A DNA stretch of 64,000 bases from contig NZ_JAGFNZ010000003.1 in assembly GCF_019448085.1 (NCBI RefSeq), positions 62,001 through 126,000 of the forward strand. The letters are read 5' to 3'. The translations under genes were made by a program, and so were the position numbers. This DNA comes from Caproiciproducens faecalis (GTDB lineage Bacteria; Bacillota; Clostridia; Oscillospirales; Acutalibacteraceae). How positions within the stretch are numbered: the stretch's first letter is position 1; the number at the start of each line of letters is the position of its first letter. Shown piece after piece: positions 42,168 to 50,625 of this stretch. The notes under the pieces are model-generated. The model did no database searches, was not told the DNA's origin, and saw only the letters and a program-made list of their open reading frames with translations.

Positions 42168-43034
42168 ATGAAAATCAGCGAAATACTGAACAGCGGGAAA
42201 GTCACGGTTTCCTGTGAACTGTTTCCTCCGAAAAAAGACGATGACATTGATCGGGTAAAAGAAGTTGTGCGCGGCATTTCCGCGCTCAAGCCGGATTTTA
42301 TGAGCGTGACCTACGGTGCGGGCGGCGGCACTTCCAAAAACACGACCCGCATCGCTTCGGAAATTCAGAGCTGTGGTGTCACCGCACTGGCGCACCTTAC
42401 CTGTGTTTCCTCCACCAAGGAGGAGGTCGGGCAGATACTATCCGGGTTAAAAGAACAGAATATTGAAAATATTTTGGCTCTGCGCGGGGATATCCCAAAG
42501 GATTCCGTGTTTCCGTCGGGCGGCCAATACCGCTACGCCAGCGAGCTGGTCAGGCAGATCAGGGAATACGGCGGGTTCTGCATCGGCGCGGCCTGCTACC
42601 CGGAGGGTCACGTTGAGTGTGCCCGCAGGGAGGACGACATCGGCTACCTGAAGGAAAAGGTGGACAGCGGCTGTGATTTTCTGACTACGCAGATGTTTTT
42701 TGACAACAATATCCTCTACCAGTTTTTGTACCGTATTCTGGCAAAAGGCATTCAGATTCCCGTGGTCGCGGGCATCATGCCGGTGACCAACAGCAGCCAG
42801 ATCAAGCGGATCTGCGCGCTTTCCGGCACGGAGCTTCCGCCGCGCTTCAAGGCGATTGTGGATAAATTCGCCGACAAACCCGCCGCCATGAAGCAGGCGG
42901 GCATCGCCTACGCGACGGAGCAGATTATTGACCTGATTTCCAACGGCGTCAACGCCATTCATCTCTATACGATGAACAAGCCGGATATCGCGGCGAAAAT
43001 TATGGATAATTTATCGGAGATTATCAGACCATGA
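42168..43034 (+). CDS. metF: 5,10-methylenetetrahydrofolate reductase
   Basis: Reduces methylene-THF to methyl-THF, the methyl donor for MetH. 288 residues, the length of the bacterial catalytic domain, with SCELFPPKKD near the start, MSVTYGAGGG near 46, ALRGDIPKD near 105 and DFLTTQMFFDN near 180 (FAD and folate-binding barrel). GAAAGGAAC precedes the ATG. It overlaps the next gene by 4 bp and lies under T-box control. Confidence 0.95.
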   Translation: MKISEILNSGKVTVSCELFPPKKDDDIDRVKEVVRGISALKPDFMSVTYGAGGGTSKNTTRIASEIQSCGVTALAHLTCVSSTKEEVGQILSGLKEQNIENILALRGDIPKDSVFPSGGQYRYASELVRQIREYGGFCIGAACYPEGHVECARREDDIGYLKEKVDSGCDFLTTQMFFDNNILYQFLYRILAKGIQIPVVAGIMPVTNSSQIKRICALSGTELPPRFKAIVDKFADKPAAMKQAGIAYATEQIIDLISNGVNAIHLYTMNKPDIAAKIMDNLSEIIRP

Positions 43035-43669
43035 AAGAAACGCAAGAGGTACTGCGCTACCTGGGTTACCGTGGAAAGCCCGCGGATGAACGCACGCTGC
43101 GGACAATAGAATCCTGTATGAACGAGCTGCGGGCCGCGGTCACTCCGCGCAGCCTCAGCCTGCTTTTGCCGGTGGAGTTCGACGGGGACACGGTTCTGCT
43201 CGGAACCCTGCGGGTGGAAAGCGGGGATTTGCGGCGGCATCTTTCGGGGTGCGGCGAAGCGAACTTGTTTGCTGCCACGCTCGGGACAAAAGCGGATTTT
43301 CTTTTGGAGCGCGCCTCCAAAATCGATATGAGCCGCGCCGTGATTCTGCAGGCCTGTGCCGCCGCGCTGACAGAGAGCGTCTGCGATGAAGCGGAACAAA
43401 AACTTTCCGCCGAAGCGGCAAAGCGCGGGCTGTTTCTGCGGCCGCGCTACAGCCCCGGCTACGGCGACTTTTCCATTCTGCATCAGCGTGACCTTCTGGG
43501 AATTTTACAGGCGCAGAAAAAAATCGGCCTTGCCATGACGCAGGACAGCATGCTGGTGCCGACAAAATCCGTTACTGCGGTGATCGGGCTGACCGCGGAG
43601 CAGACCACCTGCCATATTGCGAAGTGCATGGGCTGCGAATCTTTGAACTGTCCGTTCAGAAAGGACTGA
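43031..43669 (+). CDS. Stand-alone MetH reactivation-domain protein
   Basis: 212 residues resembling the AdoMet-binding reactivation domain of cobalamin-dependent methionine synthase: RYLGYRGKP near the start and PRYSPGYGDFSILHQRDLLGIL near 150 (the RxSPGYG core), then a Cys-rich end KCMGCESLNCPF. In this group the domain is encoded separately from MetH; it should reductively remethylate oxidised cob(II)alamin. It overlaps metF by 4 bp and ends 4 bp before metH. Confidence 0.85.
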   Translation: MKETQEVLRYLGYRGKPADERTLRTIESCMNELRAAVTPRSLSLLLPVEFDGDTVLLGTLRVESGDLRRHLSGCGEANLFAATLGTKADFLLERASKIDMSRAVILQACAAALTESVCDEAEQKLSAEAAKRGLFLRPRYSPGYGDFSILHQRDLLGILQAQKKIGLAMTQDSMLVPTKSVTAVIGLTAEQTTCHIAKCMGCESLNCPFRKD

Positions 43670-43673
43670 TACG

Positions 43674-46037
43674 ATGGAAATACTGGAAGAACTGGGGAAA
43701 CGCATGGTCTTTTTTGACGGCGGTATGGGCACCCTTTTACAGGAAAACGGCCTTGGCCCCGGCGAATTGCCGGAGCTGTGGAACCTGACTCGCCCGGAGC
43801 TGATTGAGGATATTCACCGCCGATACCGTGCCGCGGGCGCGGACATCCTGACGGCCAACACCTTCGGCGCCAACCCGATCAAACTGCACGGCCACTCCAC
43901 GGAGGAAATTGTAACGGCGGCGGTGAACCTTGCCAGAAAGGCTGCCCCGAGCGCGCTGATTGCCATGGATATCGGCCCGACCGGAAAGCTTCTCAAGCCG
44001 CTCGGCGACCTCGATTTTGAGGACGCCGTATCCGCGTTTGCCCGGGCTGCCGCCGCCGGGGAAAAAGCGGGCGCCGATCTGATCCTGATTGAAACCATGA
44101 GCGACACCTACGAGTGCAAAGCCGCCGTGCTTGCGGCGAAAGAAAGCACCCGCCTGCCCGTTTTTGTCACCATGGTGGTGGATGAACAGGGTAAGCTGCT
44201 GACCGGCGGCGATATTCCCTCCGCGGTCGCGCTGCTGGAGGGTCTCGGCGTGGACGCCATCGGGCTGAACTGCGGGTTTGGGCCGGAACAGATGAAAAAG
44301 TTTTTGCCACAGATGATACAGGCGTGTTCCCTGCCTGTGATTGTAAACCCAAACGCGGGTCTGCCCCGCACGGAAGGGGATAAGACCGTATTTGACGTAG
44401 GTCCGGAGGAATTCGCCGCCGTGATGGAGGAAATCGCGAAGGAAGGCGCCTGGATTCTGGGCGGCTGCTGCGGCACGACCCCGGAGCATATTGCGGCGGT
44501 GGTGCGGCGGTGCAAAGACCTTTCTCCCCAGCCCATCGTTCCGAAAAACCGCACGGTGGTATCCTCGTTTGCCCGCGCGGTGGTGTTCGGCGAAAAGCCG
44601 GTGCTGATCGGCGAGCGGATCAATCCCACAGGCAAATCCCGGCTGAAGCAGGCGCTGCGCGACAATGACATGGATTATCTGTTAAGGGAAGCGATTACTC
44701 AGCAGGAAAACGGCGCCCATATCCTCGACGTAAACGTCGGTCTGCCGGAAATTGACGAACCCGCGCTTCTGCGCCGCGCGGTTATGGAAATTCAGGGGAT
44801 TTCCGACCTTCCCCTTCAGCTCGACACCTCCGACCCGAAAGCGATGGAGGACGCCATGCGCATTTACAATGGGAAACCGCTGGTGAATTCGGTCAACGGA
44901 AAGGCCGAATCCATGGAGGCGATTTTCCCGCTCGTGAAAAAATACGGCGGCGCCGTCATCGCGCTGACGCTGGACGAAAACGGTATTCCGTCCACGGCGC
45001 AGGGCCGGTTTGAAATCGCGGAAAAAATTGTGAAAACGGCTCAGAAATACGGAATCGAAAAGAAAGACCTTGTTTTCGATACCCTTGCCATGACCATCAG
45101 CGCCGGACAGGAAAACGCCGCCGTTACGCTGGAAGCCCTGCGGCTGATTCGTGACCGGCTGGGAGCCCACACCTCGCTCGGCGTTTCCAATATTTCGTTC
45201 GGTCTGCCCCAGCGGGAGCACATCAACGCCGCGTTTTTCACGATGGCGCTGCAAAACGGGCTGGGCGCTGCGATTGTCAACCCCAACTCCGCCGCGATGA
45301 TGGACGCGTACCATGCGTACTGCGCGCTCAGCGGAAGCGACGGGCAGTGTGCGGAGTATATTGCCCGGTATTCCGCGCAGAAAACGGAAGCCGCACCGCC
45401 GCCCGCCGCGGGGGAAATCACTCTGCTGGACGCGGTTGTACGCGGATTAAAGGAAAGCGCGCACGCGGCGGCGCTCAAGCTGGTGGAAACACAGGAGCCG
45501 CTCGACATCATCAATACCCAGATGATCCCCGCGCTCGACCGTGTGGGAAAAGATTTCGAGCAGGGAGTGTTGTTTCTCCCCCAACTCCTGATGAGCGCGG
45601 AAGCGGCAAAATCTGCGTTTGAAGTCATTCGCGGGAAAATGACCGTCAACGGCGAACAGACGAAGAAGGAAAAAATCATCCTTGCGACCGTCAAGGGCGA
45701 TATCCACGATATCGGCAAGAATATCGTCAAGGTGCTGCTTGAAAATTACAGCTACGATGTGATTGACCTTGGCAAGGACGTACCGCCCGAAACGGTGGTG
45801 GACGCGGCGGAAAGCGGAAACGTCAAACTGGTCGGGCTCAGCGCGCTGATGACGACGACTGTCGCCAATATGGCGGAAACCATCCGCCGGCTGCACGAAA
45901 GAGTGCCGGACTGCCGGGTGATGGTCGGCGGCGCGGTGCTTACGCCCGAATACGCGAAGCAGATTCATGCGGACGCTTATTCCAGGGACGCCATGGGCTC
46001 GGTGCATTACGCGCAGAAGCTGTTCAGCGGAGAATGA
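43674..46037 (+). CDS. metH: Cobalamin-dependent methionine synthase, lacking the reactivation domain
   Basis: 787 residues. Homocysteine S-methyltransferase domain (about 1-285: DGGMGTLLQ, GLNCGFGPEQ and GGCCGTTPEH with the zinc Cys residues), pterin-binding domain (about 300-560: GERINPTGKSRL, GAHILDVNVGLP), then B12 cap and B12-binding domain (about 585-787) with the cobalt-ligand motif KGDIHDIGKN. About 350 residues shorter than E. coli MetH because the reactivation domain is in the preceding gene. Last gene of the operon. Confidence 0.95.
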   Translation: MEILEELGKRMVFFDGGMGTLLQENGLGPGELPELWNLTRPELIEDIHRRYRAAGADILTANTFGANPIKLHGHSTEEIVTAAVNLARKAAPSALIAMDIGPTGKLLKPLGDLDFEDAVSAFARAAAAGEKAGADLILIETMSDTYECKAAVLAAKESTRLPVFVTMVVDEQGKLLTGGDIPSAVALLEGLGVDAIGLNCGFGPEQMKKFLPQMIQACSLPVIVNPNAGLPRTEGDKTVFDVGPEEFAAVMEEIAKEGAWILGGCCGTTPEHIAAVVRRCKDLSPQPIVPKNRTVVSSFARAVVFGEKPVLIGERINPTGKSRLKQALRDNDMDYLLREAITQQENGAHILDVNVGLPEIDEPALLRRAVMEIQGISDLPLQLDTSDPKAMEDAMRIYNGKPLVNSVNGKAESMEAIFPLVKKYGGAVIALTLDENGIPSTAQGRFEIAEKIVKTAQKYGIEKKDLVFDTLAMTISAGQENAAVTLEALRLIRDRLGAHTSLGVSNISFGLPQREHINAAFFTMALQNGLGAAIVNPNSAAMMDAYHAYCALSGSDGQCAEYIARYSAQKTEAAPPPAAGEITLLDAVVRGLKESAHAAALKLVETQEPLDIINTQMIPALDRVGKDFEQGVLFLPQLLMSAEAAKSAFEVIRGKMTVNGEQTKKEKIILATVKGDIHDIGKNIVKVLLENYSYDVIDLGKDVPPETVVDAAESGNVKLVGLSALMTTTVANMAETIRRLHERVPDCRVMVGGAVLTPEYAKQIHADAYSRDAMGSVHYAQKLFSGE

Positions 46038-46052
46038 TTATACAAATAGTAT

Positions 46053-46090
46053 AAAAGCTGCCGGGGGAAAATTCCTTCGGCAGCTTTTTG
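46053..46090 (+). terminator. Terminator of the methionine operon
   Basis: AAAAGCTGCCG / CGGCAGCTTTT, 11-bp stem, followed by TTTTTG. Confidence 0.85.
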
Positions 46091-46189
46091 TATCTCAGTC
46101 AGAATTGATAGACTTCCCCAGTCAGGCGTCACTGTTGGAGAACCCTACCGGTTTCTAATCGTCAGATCTGCCCTCAGGCCGGGCAGGCC

Positions 46190-46217
46190 CCTACTTTCGA
46201 TCTTGTACGAAAGTAGG
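46190..46217. repeat. Hairpin CCTACTTTCG / CGAAAGTAGG
   Basis: A 10-bp perfect stem with an 8-nt loop, just upstream of repeat copy B. The whole 46.1-46.43 kb gap has no gene. Confidence 0.65.
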
Positions 46218-46227
46218 CAAAGGACGC

Positions 46228-46351
46228 GCAGGGGGATTTTGGACCTACCGGTCCGGGATGCGCCTACGGCGGACTCGACTGCAAACAAAATGATGAGTCG
46301 ATCGCTAATCCCGTCGCTCTAAACAGCGCCGGGATTTCAAAATTCCCCTGC
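46228..46351. repeat. Dispersed repeat, copy B, bounded by inverted repeats
   Basis: GCAGGGGGATTTT at 46228 and AAAATTCCCCTGC at 46339 are 13-bp inverted ends (one mismatch) of a 124-bp block. Inside, ggacctaccggtccgggatg at 46241 runs into cgcctacggcgg, matching copies at 5735 and 59508. The terminal inverted repeats and lack of coding capacity are MITE-like. Confidence 0.7.
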
Positions 46352-46427
46352 ACCCCCGGTATCCCCAAAGCACCTTATGCGATACGATACTGTTGCGGTC
46401 TTCATTGACGGGGGTACGAAAAAGGAG

Positions 46428-47309
46428 TCAAGTGTCCCCGAAAATCTCTTTTTTCAGGCGCTTTCCGGTCGGCGTGGCGGCAAGCCCGCCTTCGGAGGTC
46501 TCCTTCAGGCTGCGGGGCATCGCGTCGCCAATCCGTTTCATCGCGATAATGACCTCGTCGGCGGGAATCGCGCTCTGAATTCCCGCGAGCGCCAGCTCCG
46601 CGCCCACAAACGCGTTTGCCACGCCCATGGCGTTGCGTTTGATGCATGGAATTTCCACAAGTCCCGCCACCGGGTCGCACACAAGGCCCAGAATATTTTT
46701 CAGGGCGATGGCACAGGCGTGCTCCGCCATTCTCGCCGTTCCGCCCGCAAGCTCCGTCAGCGCCGCCGCAGCCATGGCGGAAGCGGCGCCGCACTCTGCC
46801 TGACACCCGCCCTGTGCCCCGGCAATGCTTGCATTGTTGGCAATCACCATCCCGAACGCGGAAGAAGTAAACAGCGCCATGACCACGTCAGGCTCCGGCA
46901 GCTCCCGGTCTTCCATAATCGTCAGCAGTGCCGCGGGAATAATCCCGCAGGAACCGGCGGTCGGCGCGGCCACGATTTTGCCCATGCAGGCGTTACTTTC
47001 CGAAACCGCGAGCGCGCGCACCAGCGCGCTGCCGAACACTTTGCCGCAGAGGGTTTTCCCTTTGTCCACCGCCTGTTTCATCTTGTACGCCCCGCCGCCG
47101 GAAAGCCCGCTCACCGAGCGCATGTCCGGGTCAATGCCGTCCTCGACGGACTGCTGCATCACCCGGAAGCTTGCCAGCATGATTTCATAAAGCTCCGGTT
47201 CCGTTTTTTCCAGTTCGCGCGCCTGGTCGGCCAGCACGATTTCCGATATTTTTTTATTTTCCCGTTCGGCCGCGCTTACCAGATCTTCCACAGAATAATA
47301 GATTCCCAT
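46428..47309 (-). CDS. sdaAA: L-serine dehydratase, iron-sulfur alpha subunit
   Basis: Deaminates L-serine to pyruvate and ammonia with a [4Fe-4S] cluster. 293 residues. The cluster ligands are plausible Cys residues in SNACMGKIVAAPTAGSCG, AECGAA and GLVCDPVAG, all present. A TAGSCGIIPA motif is intact. It follows the beta subunit gene by 35 bp, forming the two-gene type II enzyme typical of clostridia. Confidence 0.94.
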   Translation of the reverse strand: MGIYYSVEDLVSAAERENKKISEIVLADQARELEKTEPELYEIMLASFRVMQQSVEDGIDPDMRSVSGLSGGGAYKMKQAVDKGKTLCGKVFGSALVRALAVSESNACMGKIVAAPTAGSCGIIPAALLTIMEDRELPEPDVVMALFTSSAFGMVIANNASIAGAQGGCQAECGAASAMAAAALTELAGGTARMAEHACAIALKNILGLVCDPVAGLVEIPCIKRNAMGVANAFVGAELALAGIQSAIPADEVIIAMKRIGDAMPRSLKETSEGGLAATPTGKRLKKEIFGDT

Positions 47310-47344
47310 TTTTTCAGACCTCTCCCCCTGATTTCTTCGCTTTG

Positions 47345-48004
47345 TCAGTCCGGCCGCAGCATGGTGGAGCGGATGACATTCGGCAGCTTTTCAATTCCGG
47401 CGTTGCTTTCGCGGCTGAATTCCCCGTCGACCTCTATGGTCATCAGCGCCGTTTCGCCCCGGTGACCCCGGGTCAGCTTGAAATTACCGATATTGACCCC
47501 CTGCGCGGCAATATAGTTTGTCACATGGGCAATGACTCCGGGCACGTCCTTGTGCAGAATCAGAAGCGTGGTCTGCTGCCCGGTAACGTCCACTTTCATC
47601 CCGTTGATTTCGCTGATGACGATGTTACCCCCGCCTACGGAGGCACCCTGCAGGGTCACCGTGCGGCCCTGCGCGTCCGTCAGGGTAATCACCGCCGTGT
47701 TGGGGTGCGCCCCCTCAATTTCGCCCTTTTCAAAAACAACGGAAAGATTCCGTTCTTTGGCCAGCTCTAAGCTGCTGCGGATGCGGGTGTCGCTCGGCGA
47801 CATCCCCATAATGCCGGCGACAAGGGCCTTGTCCGTTCCGTGTCCCCGGTAGGTCTTCGCGAACGAACCGTGTAAAAGAATGTGCGCTTTTACGGGGACA
47901 CCGTCCAGCAGTGCGCCGGCAATGCGCCCGATTCTTACGGCACCGGCCGTGTGGGAGCTTGAGGGGCCGATCATGACCGGCCCGATAATATTAAAAACGT
48001 TCAT
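47345..48004 (-). CDS. sdaAB: L-serine dehydratase, iron-sulfur beta subunit
   Basis: 219 residues. N-terminal half with IIGPVMIGPSSSHTAGAVRIGRIA and HGSFAKTYRGHGTDKAL, C-terminal ACT domain from about 148 (TTLLILHKDVPGVIAHVTNYIA). Partner of the alpha subunit downstream. ATG at 48004. Divergent from the fabT promoter region. Confidence 0.93.
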   Translation of the reverse strand: MNVFNIIGPVMIGPSSSHTAGAVRIGRIAGALLDGVPVKAHILLHGSFAKTYRGHGTDKALVAGIMGMSPSDTRIRSSLELAKERNLSVVFEKGEIEGAHPNTAVITLTDAQGRTVTLQGASVGGGNIVISEINGMKVDVTGQQTTLLILHKDVPGVIAHVTNYIAAQGVNIGNFKLTRGHRGETALMTIEVDGEFSRESNAGIEKLPNVIRSTMLRPD

Positions 48005-48199
48005 ACGAAGCCTCCGCAGTGCATTTTTAAAGGAAAAAAGTGGGTTTCAATTCCGCTGATATTATAGCACAACACCTGCGCGTTGGGAACGGCCGCTTTC
48101 TGTCGAAAATGATTCCCGGCGCTTTTTATTTTTTGTTGGTTTGCATATTATCATGCCCGTAACGCAAGATAATATTTGTAAAAAAATCCCAATAATTAG

Positions 48200-48212
48200 T
48201 TTGATATTCAAA
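48200..48212. promoter_or_regulatory. FabT-like operator 1
   Basis: TTTGA-TAT-TCAAA, perfect 13-bp palindrome, 7 bp upstream of the -35. Matches the half-site pattern TTTGA/TCAAA reported for streptococcal FabT sites. Confidence 0.7.
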
Positions 48213-48218
48213 ATAATC

Positions 48219-48247
48219 TTGACAAACAGGCTGATTTTTGGTATAAT
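48219..48247 (+). promoter_or_regulatory. Sigma-A promoter of fabT and the fab operon
   Basis: TTGACA, 17-nt spacer, TATAAT. It is flanked by operators 1 and 2. Confidence 0.88.
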
Positions 48248-48255
48248 TCCAATTG

Positions 48256-48270
48256 TTTTGAACTTCAAAA
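48256..48270. promoter_or_regulatory. FabT-like operator 2
   Basis: TTTTGAA-C-TTCAAAA, perfect 15-bp palindrome over the predicted transcription start, 9 bp after the -10. Confidence 0.75.
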
Positions 48271-48295
48271 TAAATTACGGGAGGAGTGAACGGAA

Positions 48296-48748
48296 TTGAA
48301 TCAGGAATATTCTCAGATGAATGATTTTCTTGTAAACGTGTTCAATGAAATTCTAAGAACGGAAGAAGCAAGCCTGAAAACAAAGGAATCCCACAACCTT
48401 TCCATGCGGGAAATGCATATTATTGAATCGGTGTGCGACGGAACCCGGACGGGCAGAAACACGGCTTCGGACATTGCGTGTTCGCAGGGAATTACCGCGG
48501 GTACGCTTACAACGACCATCAATACGCTGGTGAAAAAAGGCTTTGTAGAGCGGCAGCAGGACCAGCGCGACAAAAGGGTTGTCCGTATATTCCCCACGGA
48601 TAAGGGGAAAAGCGTAAATGAAGTTCATTCCTCTTTTCACCACAAGATGGTTTCCGCAATCATGTCCGCCATGACGGAGGACGAATTGGCCATGTTTGTA
48701 AAAGGACTGGCGGCGGTGAAAGATTTCTTTGAAACCAGCAAAAAATAG
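48296..48748 (+). CDS. fabT: MarR-family repressor of fatty acid synthesis (FabT)
   Basis: 150 residues, winged helix about 55-120 (TASDIACSQGITAGTLTTTINTLVKKGFVERQQDQRDKRVV, quoted in part: the RQQDQRDKRVV wing carries the DNA-contact Arg). TTG start with GGGAGGAG 9 nt upstream. It opens the fab locus, and two TTTGA-type palindromes surround the promoter, so autorepression with long-chain acyl-ACP as corepressor, as in streptococci, is likely. Confidence 0.88.
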   Translation: MNQEYSQMNDFLVNVFNEILRTEEASLKTKESHNLSMREMHIIESVCDGTRTGRNTASDIACSQGITAGTLTTTINTLVKKGFVERQQDQRDKRVVRIFPTDKGKSVNEVHSSFHHKMVSAIMSAMTEDELAMFVKGLAAVKDFFETSKK

Positions 48749-48760
48749 TGGAGGGCTTTT

Positions 48761-49609
48761 ATGGCTATTAAAATTATAACGGACAGCACGTCGGATATTG
48801 CCTTTGACCGTCAGGAGGAGCTTGGGATTAAAATCGTTTCCCTGAGCGTCCGTTTCGGCGACAAAGAGTATGTGGACGGCGTAGACCTTACCAAGCCGCA
48901 GTTTTTCCAGATGCTCCGGGAAAGCGCAGAGCTTCCCACCACGGCGCAGGTCAACCCGGAACGGTTTGAAAAAATATTTGCGGAATCCGTTCAAAACGGA
49001 GACGAGGTTATCGGAATTTTCATTTCCAGTAAGCTCAGCGGTACTTATCAGTCCGCGGTCATCGCCAAGCAGATGCTCGGCGCAGAAAACATTCATCTGA
49101 TTGATTCGCTGAGTGTCAGCTTCGGGCTGGCTCTTCTTGTTTATGAAATGATAAAACTGAGGGACGCCGGAAAATCAGCGCCGGAAATCTGCTCCGCAGT
49201 GAAAGAGCTGAAAAAAAGACAGAAATTTTACGCCATTATTGATACACTCAAATATCTGAAAATGGGCGGCAGGCTGTCGGCTTCTTCCGCTTTTATCGGT
49301 TCCATGCTGCACATTAAGCCGATCATCGCCATTGAAAACGGCGAAATCAAGGCGTTTGACAAAAAGAAAGGCCACAAGGCCGCCGCTCAGCGCATTGCGG
49401 AAATGATGGAGCAGGAAAAGCCGGACTCCGCTTACCGGGTCTTTTTCGGGGACTCCGACGCCCAGCAGTTTATTAACCTGCTGAAAGACGCGGTGGAGTC
49501 CGTGGCGGACATTTCCGACAGTGAAACGGTCGCCCTCGGGTCGGTCGTCGGCACCCACGGGGGGCCGGGCTGTGTGGGCATATCCTATATTGCGCAGGAG
49601 CATTCCTGA
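48761..49609 (+). CDS. DegV family fatty acid-binding protein (FakB-like) inside the fab locus
   Basis: 282 residues. IKIITDSTSDIAF start, the LTKPQFFQML and PTTAQVNPERFEKIF motifs, SSKLSGTYQSAVIAKQ near 90, and the SFGLALLVYEM, LKYLKMGGRLS and HGGPGCVGI signatures. FakB proteins bind exogenous fatty acids for phosphorylation by FakA. The position between fabT and fabH, where streptococcal operons have no such gene, links fatty acid uptake with synthesis control. Starts 12 bp after fabT. Confidence 0.92.
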   Translation: MAIKIITDSTSDIAFDRQEELGIKIVSLSVRFGDKEYVDGVDLTKPQFFQMLRESAELPTTAQVNPERFEKIFAESVQNGDEVIGIFISSKLSGTYQSAVIAKQMLGAENIHLIDSLSVSFGLALLVYEMIKLRDAGKSAPEICSAVKELKKRQKFYAIIDTLKYLKMGGRLSASSAFIGSMLHIKPIIAIENGEIKAFDKKKGHKAAAQRIAEMMEQEKPDSAYRVFFGDSDAQQFINLLKDAVESVADISDSETVALGSVVGTHGGPGCVGISYIAQEHS

Positions 49610-49628
49610 CGCGGATACGGAGGAAAAG

Positions 49629-50609
49629 ATGAACTTTTCAATTATTGGTACGGGAAGCGCGTTTCCGTCGTGCACAAAAACCAACGAGGAACTGTCGCTT
49701 TTGATAGATACATCCGATGAATGGATCTCCACGCGCACGGGAATCAAAAGCAGACACATTTCCACAACGGAAACGCTGTGTGACTTTGCCGCCGAAGCGG
49801 CGGCCCGCGCGCTGAAGGACGCTTCCACCGCGCCGGAGGAGCTGGATTTGATTATCTGCTCCACCGCCAGGGGCGATCATATAACCCCTTCTCTTGCATG
49901 CGAAATCCAGCAAAGACTGGGCGCGGTCTGCCCGGCGTTCGACCTGAACGCGGCCTGTACCGGCTTTGTTTACGCGCTGGATGTCGCTTTTTCTTATTTT
50001 TCGGCAAATCGTGCGAAAAAAATCCTGATTGTGTCGGCAGAGGCCATGTCCAGGCTGCTGGACTGGCAGGACCGCTCCACCTGTGTGCTTTTTGGCGACG
50101 GAGCGGGAGCGGCGGTGCTGGCGCCGGGCGACAGTCTGCTTTCTATTAAAATCGGGGCGAAGGGCGAAATTGACCCGCTTTACGCGGAAAATACGCTGGG
50201 CAACTGCCCATATTCCCAGATCAGGCAGGTTGACCCCTACCTGAAAATGAGCGGCAAGGATGTTTATAAATTTGCCGTGGCCGCCATGTGCGGCGACCTT
50301 ACGCAGGTTATCCGCGAGGCGGGCCTGACGGAAGAGGACGTGGACTTTGTCCTGCCACATCAGGCGAACCTGCGGATTATTGACGCGGCAAGAAGCAAGC
50401 TTACTATTGCGCCGGAAAAATACCGGCACAACATTGAACGGTTCGGCAATACCTCCTCGGCGAGCATTCCCATCCTGCTGGATGAGCTCAACCGCGCGGG
50501 GGAGCTTCACGACGGAAATATTCTGGCGCTGACCGCCTTCGGCGGCGGCATGACCACCGGAGCCTGCATCCTGCGTTGGGGGCAAAAAGACGGTTCCAAT
50601 CAATCATAA
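49629..50609 (+). CDS. fabH: 3-oxoacyl-ACP synthase III
   Basis: Condenses acetyl-CoA with malonyl-ACP to start fatty acid chains. 326 residues with the catalytic triad in place: Cys in DLNAACTGFVYAL (near 112), His in VLPHQANLRI (near 247) and Asn in ERFGNTSSAS (near 277); TRTGIKSRHI near 33 is the substrate entrance. GGAGG precedes the ATG at 49629, 19 bp after degV. Confidence 0.96.
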   Translation: MNFSIIGTGSAFPSCTKTNEELSLLIDTSDEWISTRTGIKSRHISTTETLCDFAAEAAARALKDASTAPEELDLIICSTARGDHITPSLACEIQQRLGAVCPAFDLNAACTGFVYALDVAFSYFSANRAKKILIVSAEAMSRLLDWQDRSTCVLFGDGAGAAVLAPGDSLLSIKIGAKGEIDPLYAENTLGNCPYSQIRQVDPYLKMSGKDVYKFAVAAMCGDLTQVIREAGLTEEDVDFVLPHQANLRIIDAARSKLTIAPEKYRHNIERFGNTSSASIPILLDELNRAGELHDGNILALTAFGGGMTTGACILRWGQKDGSNQS

Positions 50610-50625
50610 AAGCGGGGGATTACAG

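Noticed and set aside
48062-48268. A 68-codon minus-strand frame
   Set aside because: It covers the fabT promoter and both operators and has no ribosome site.
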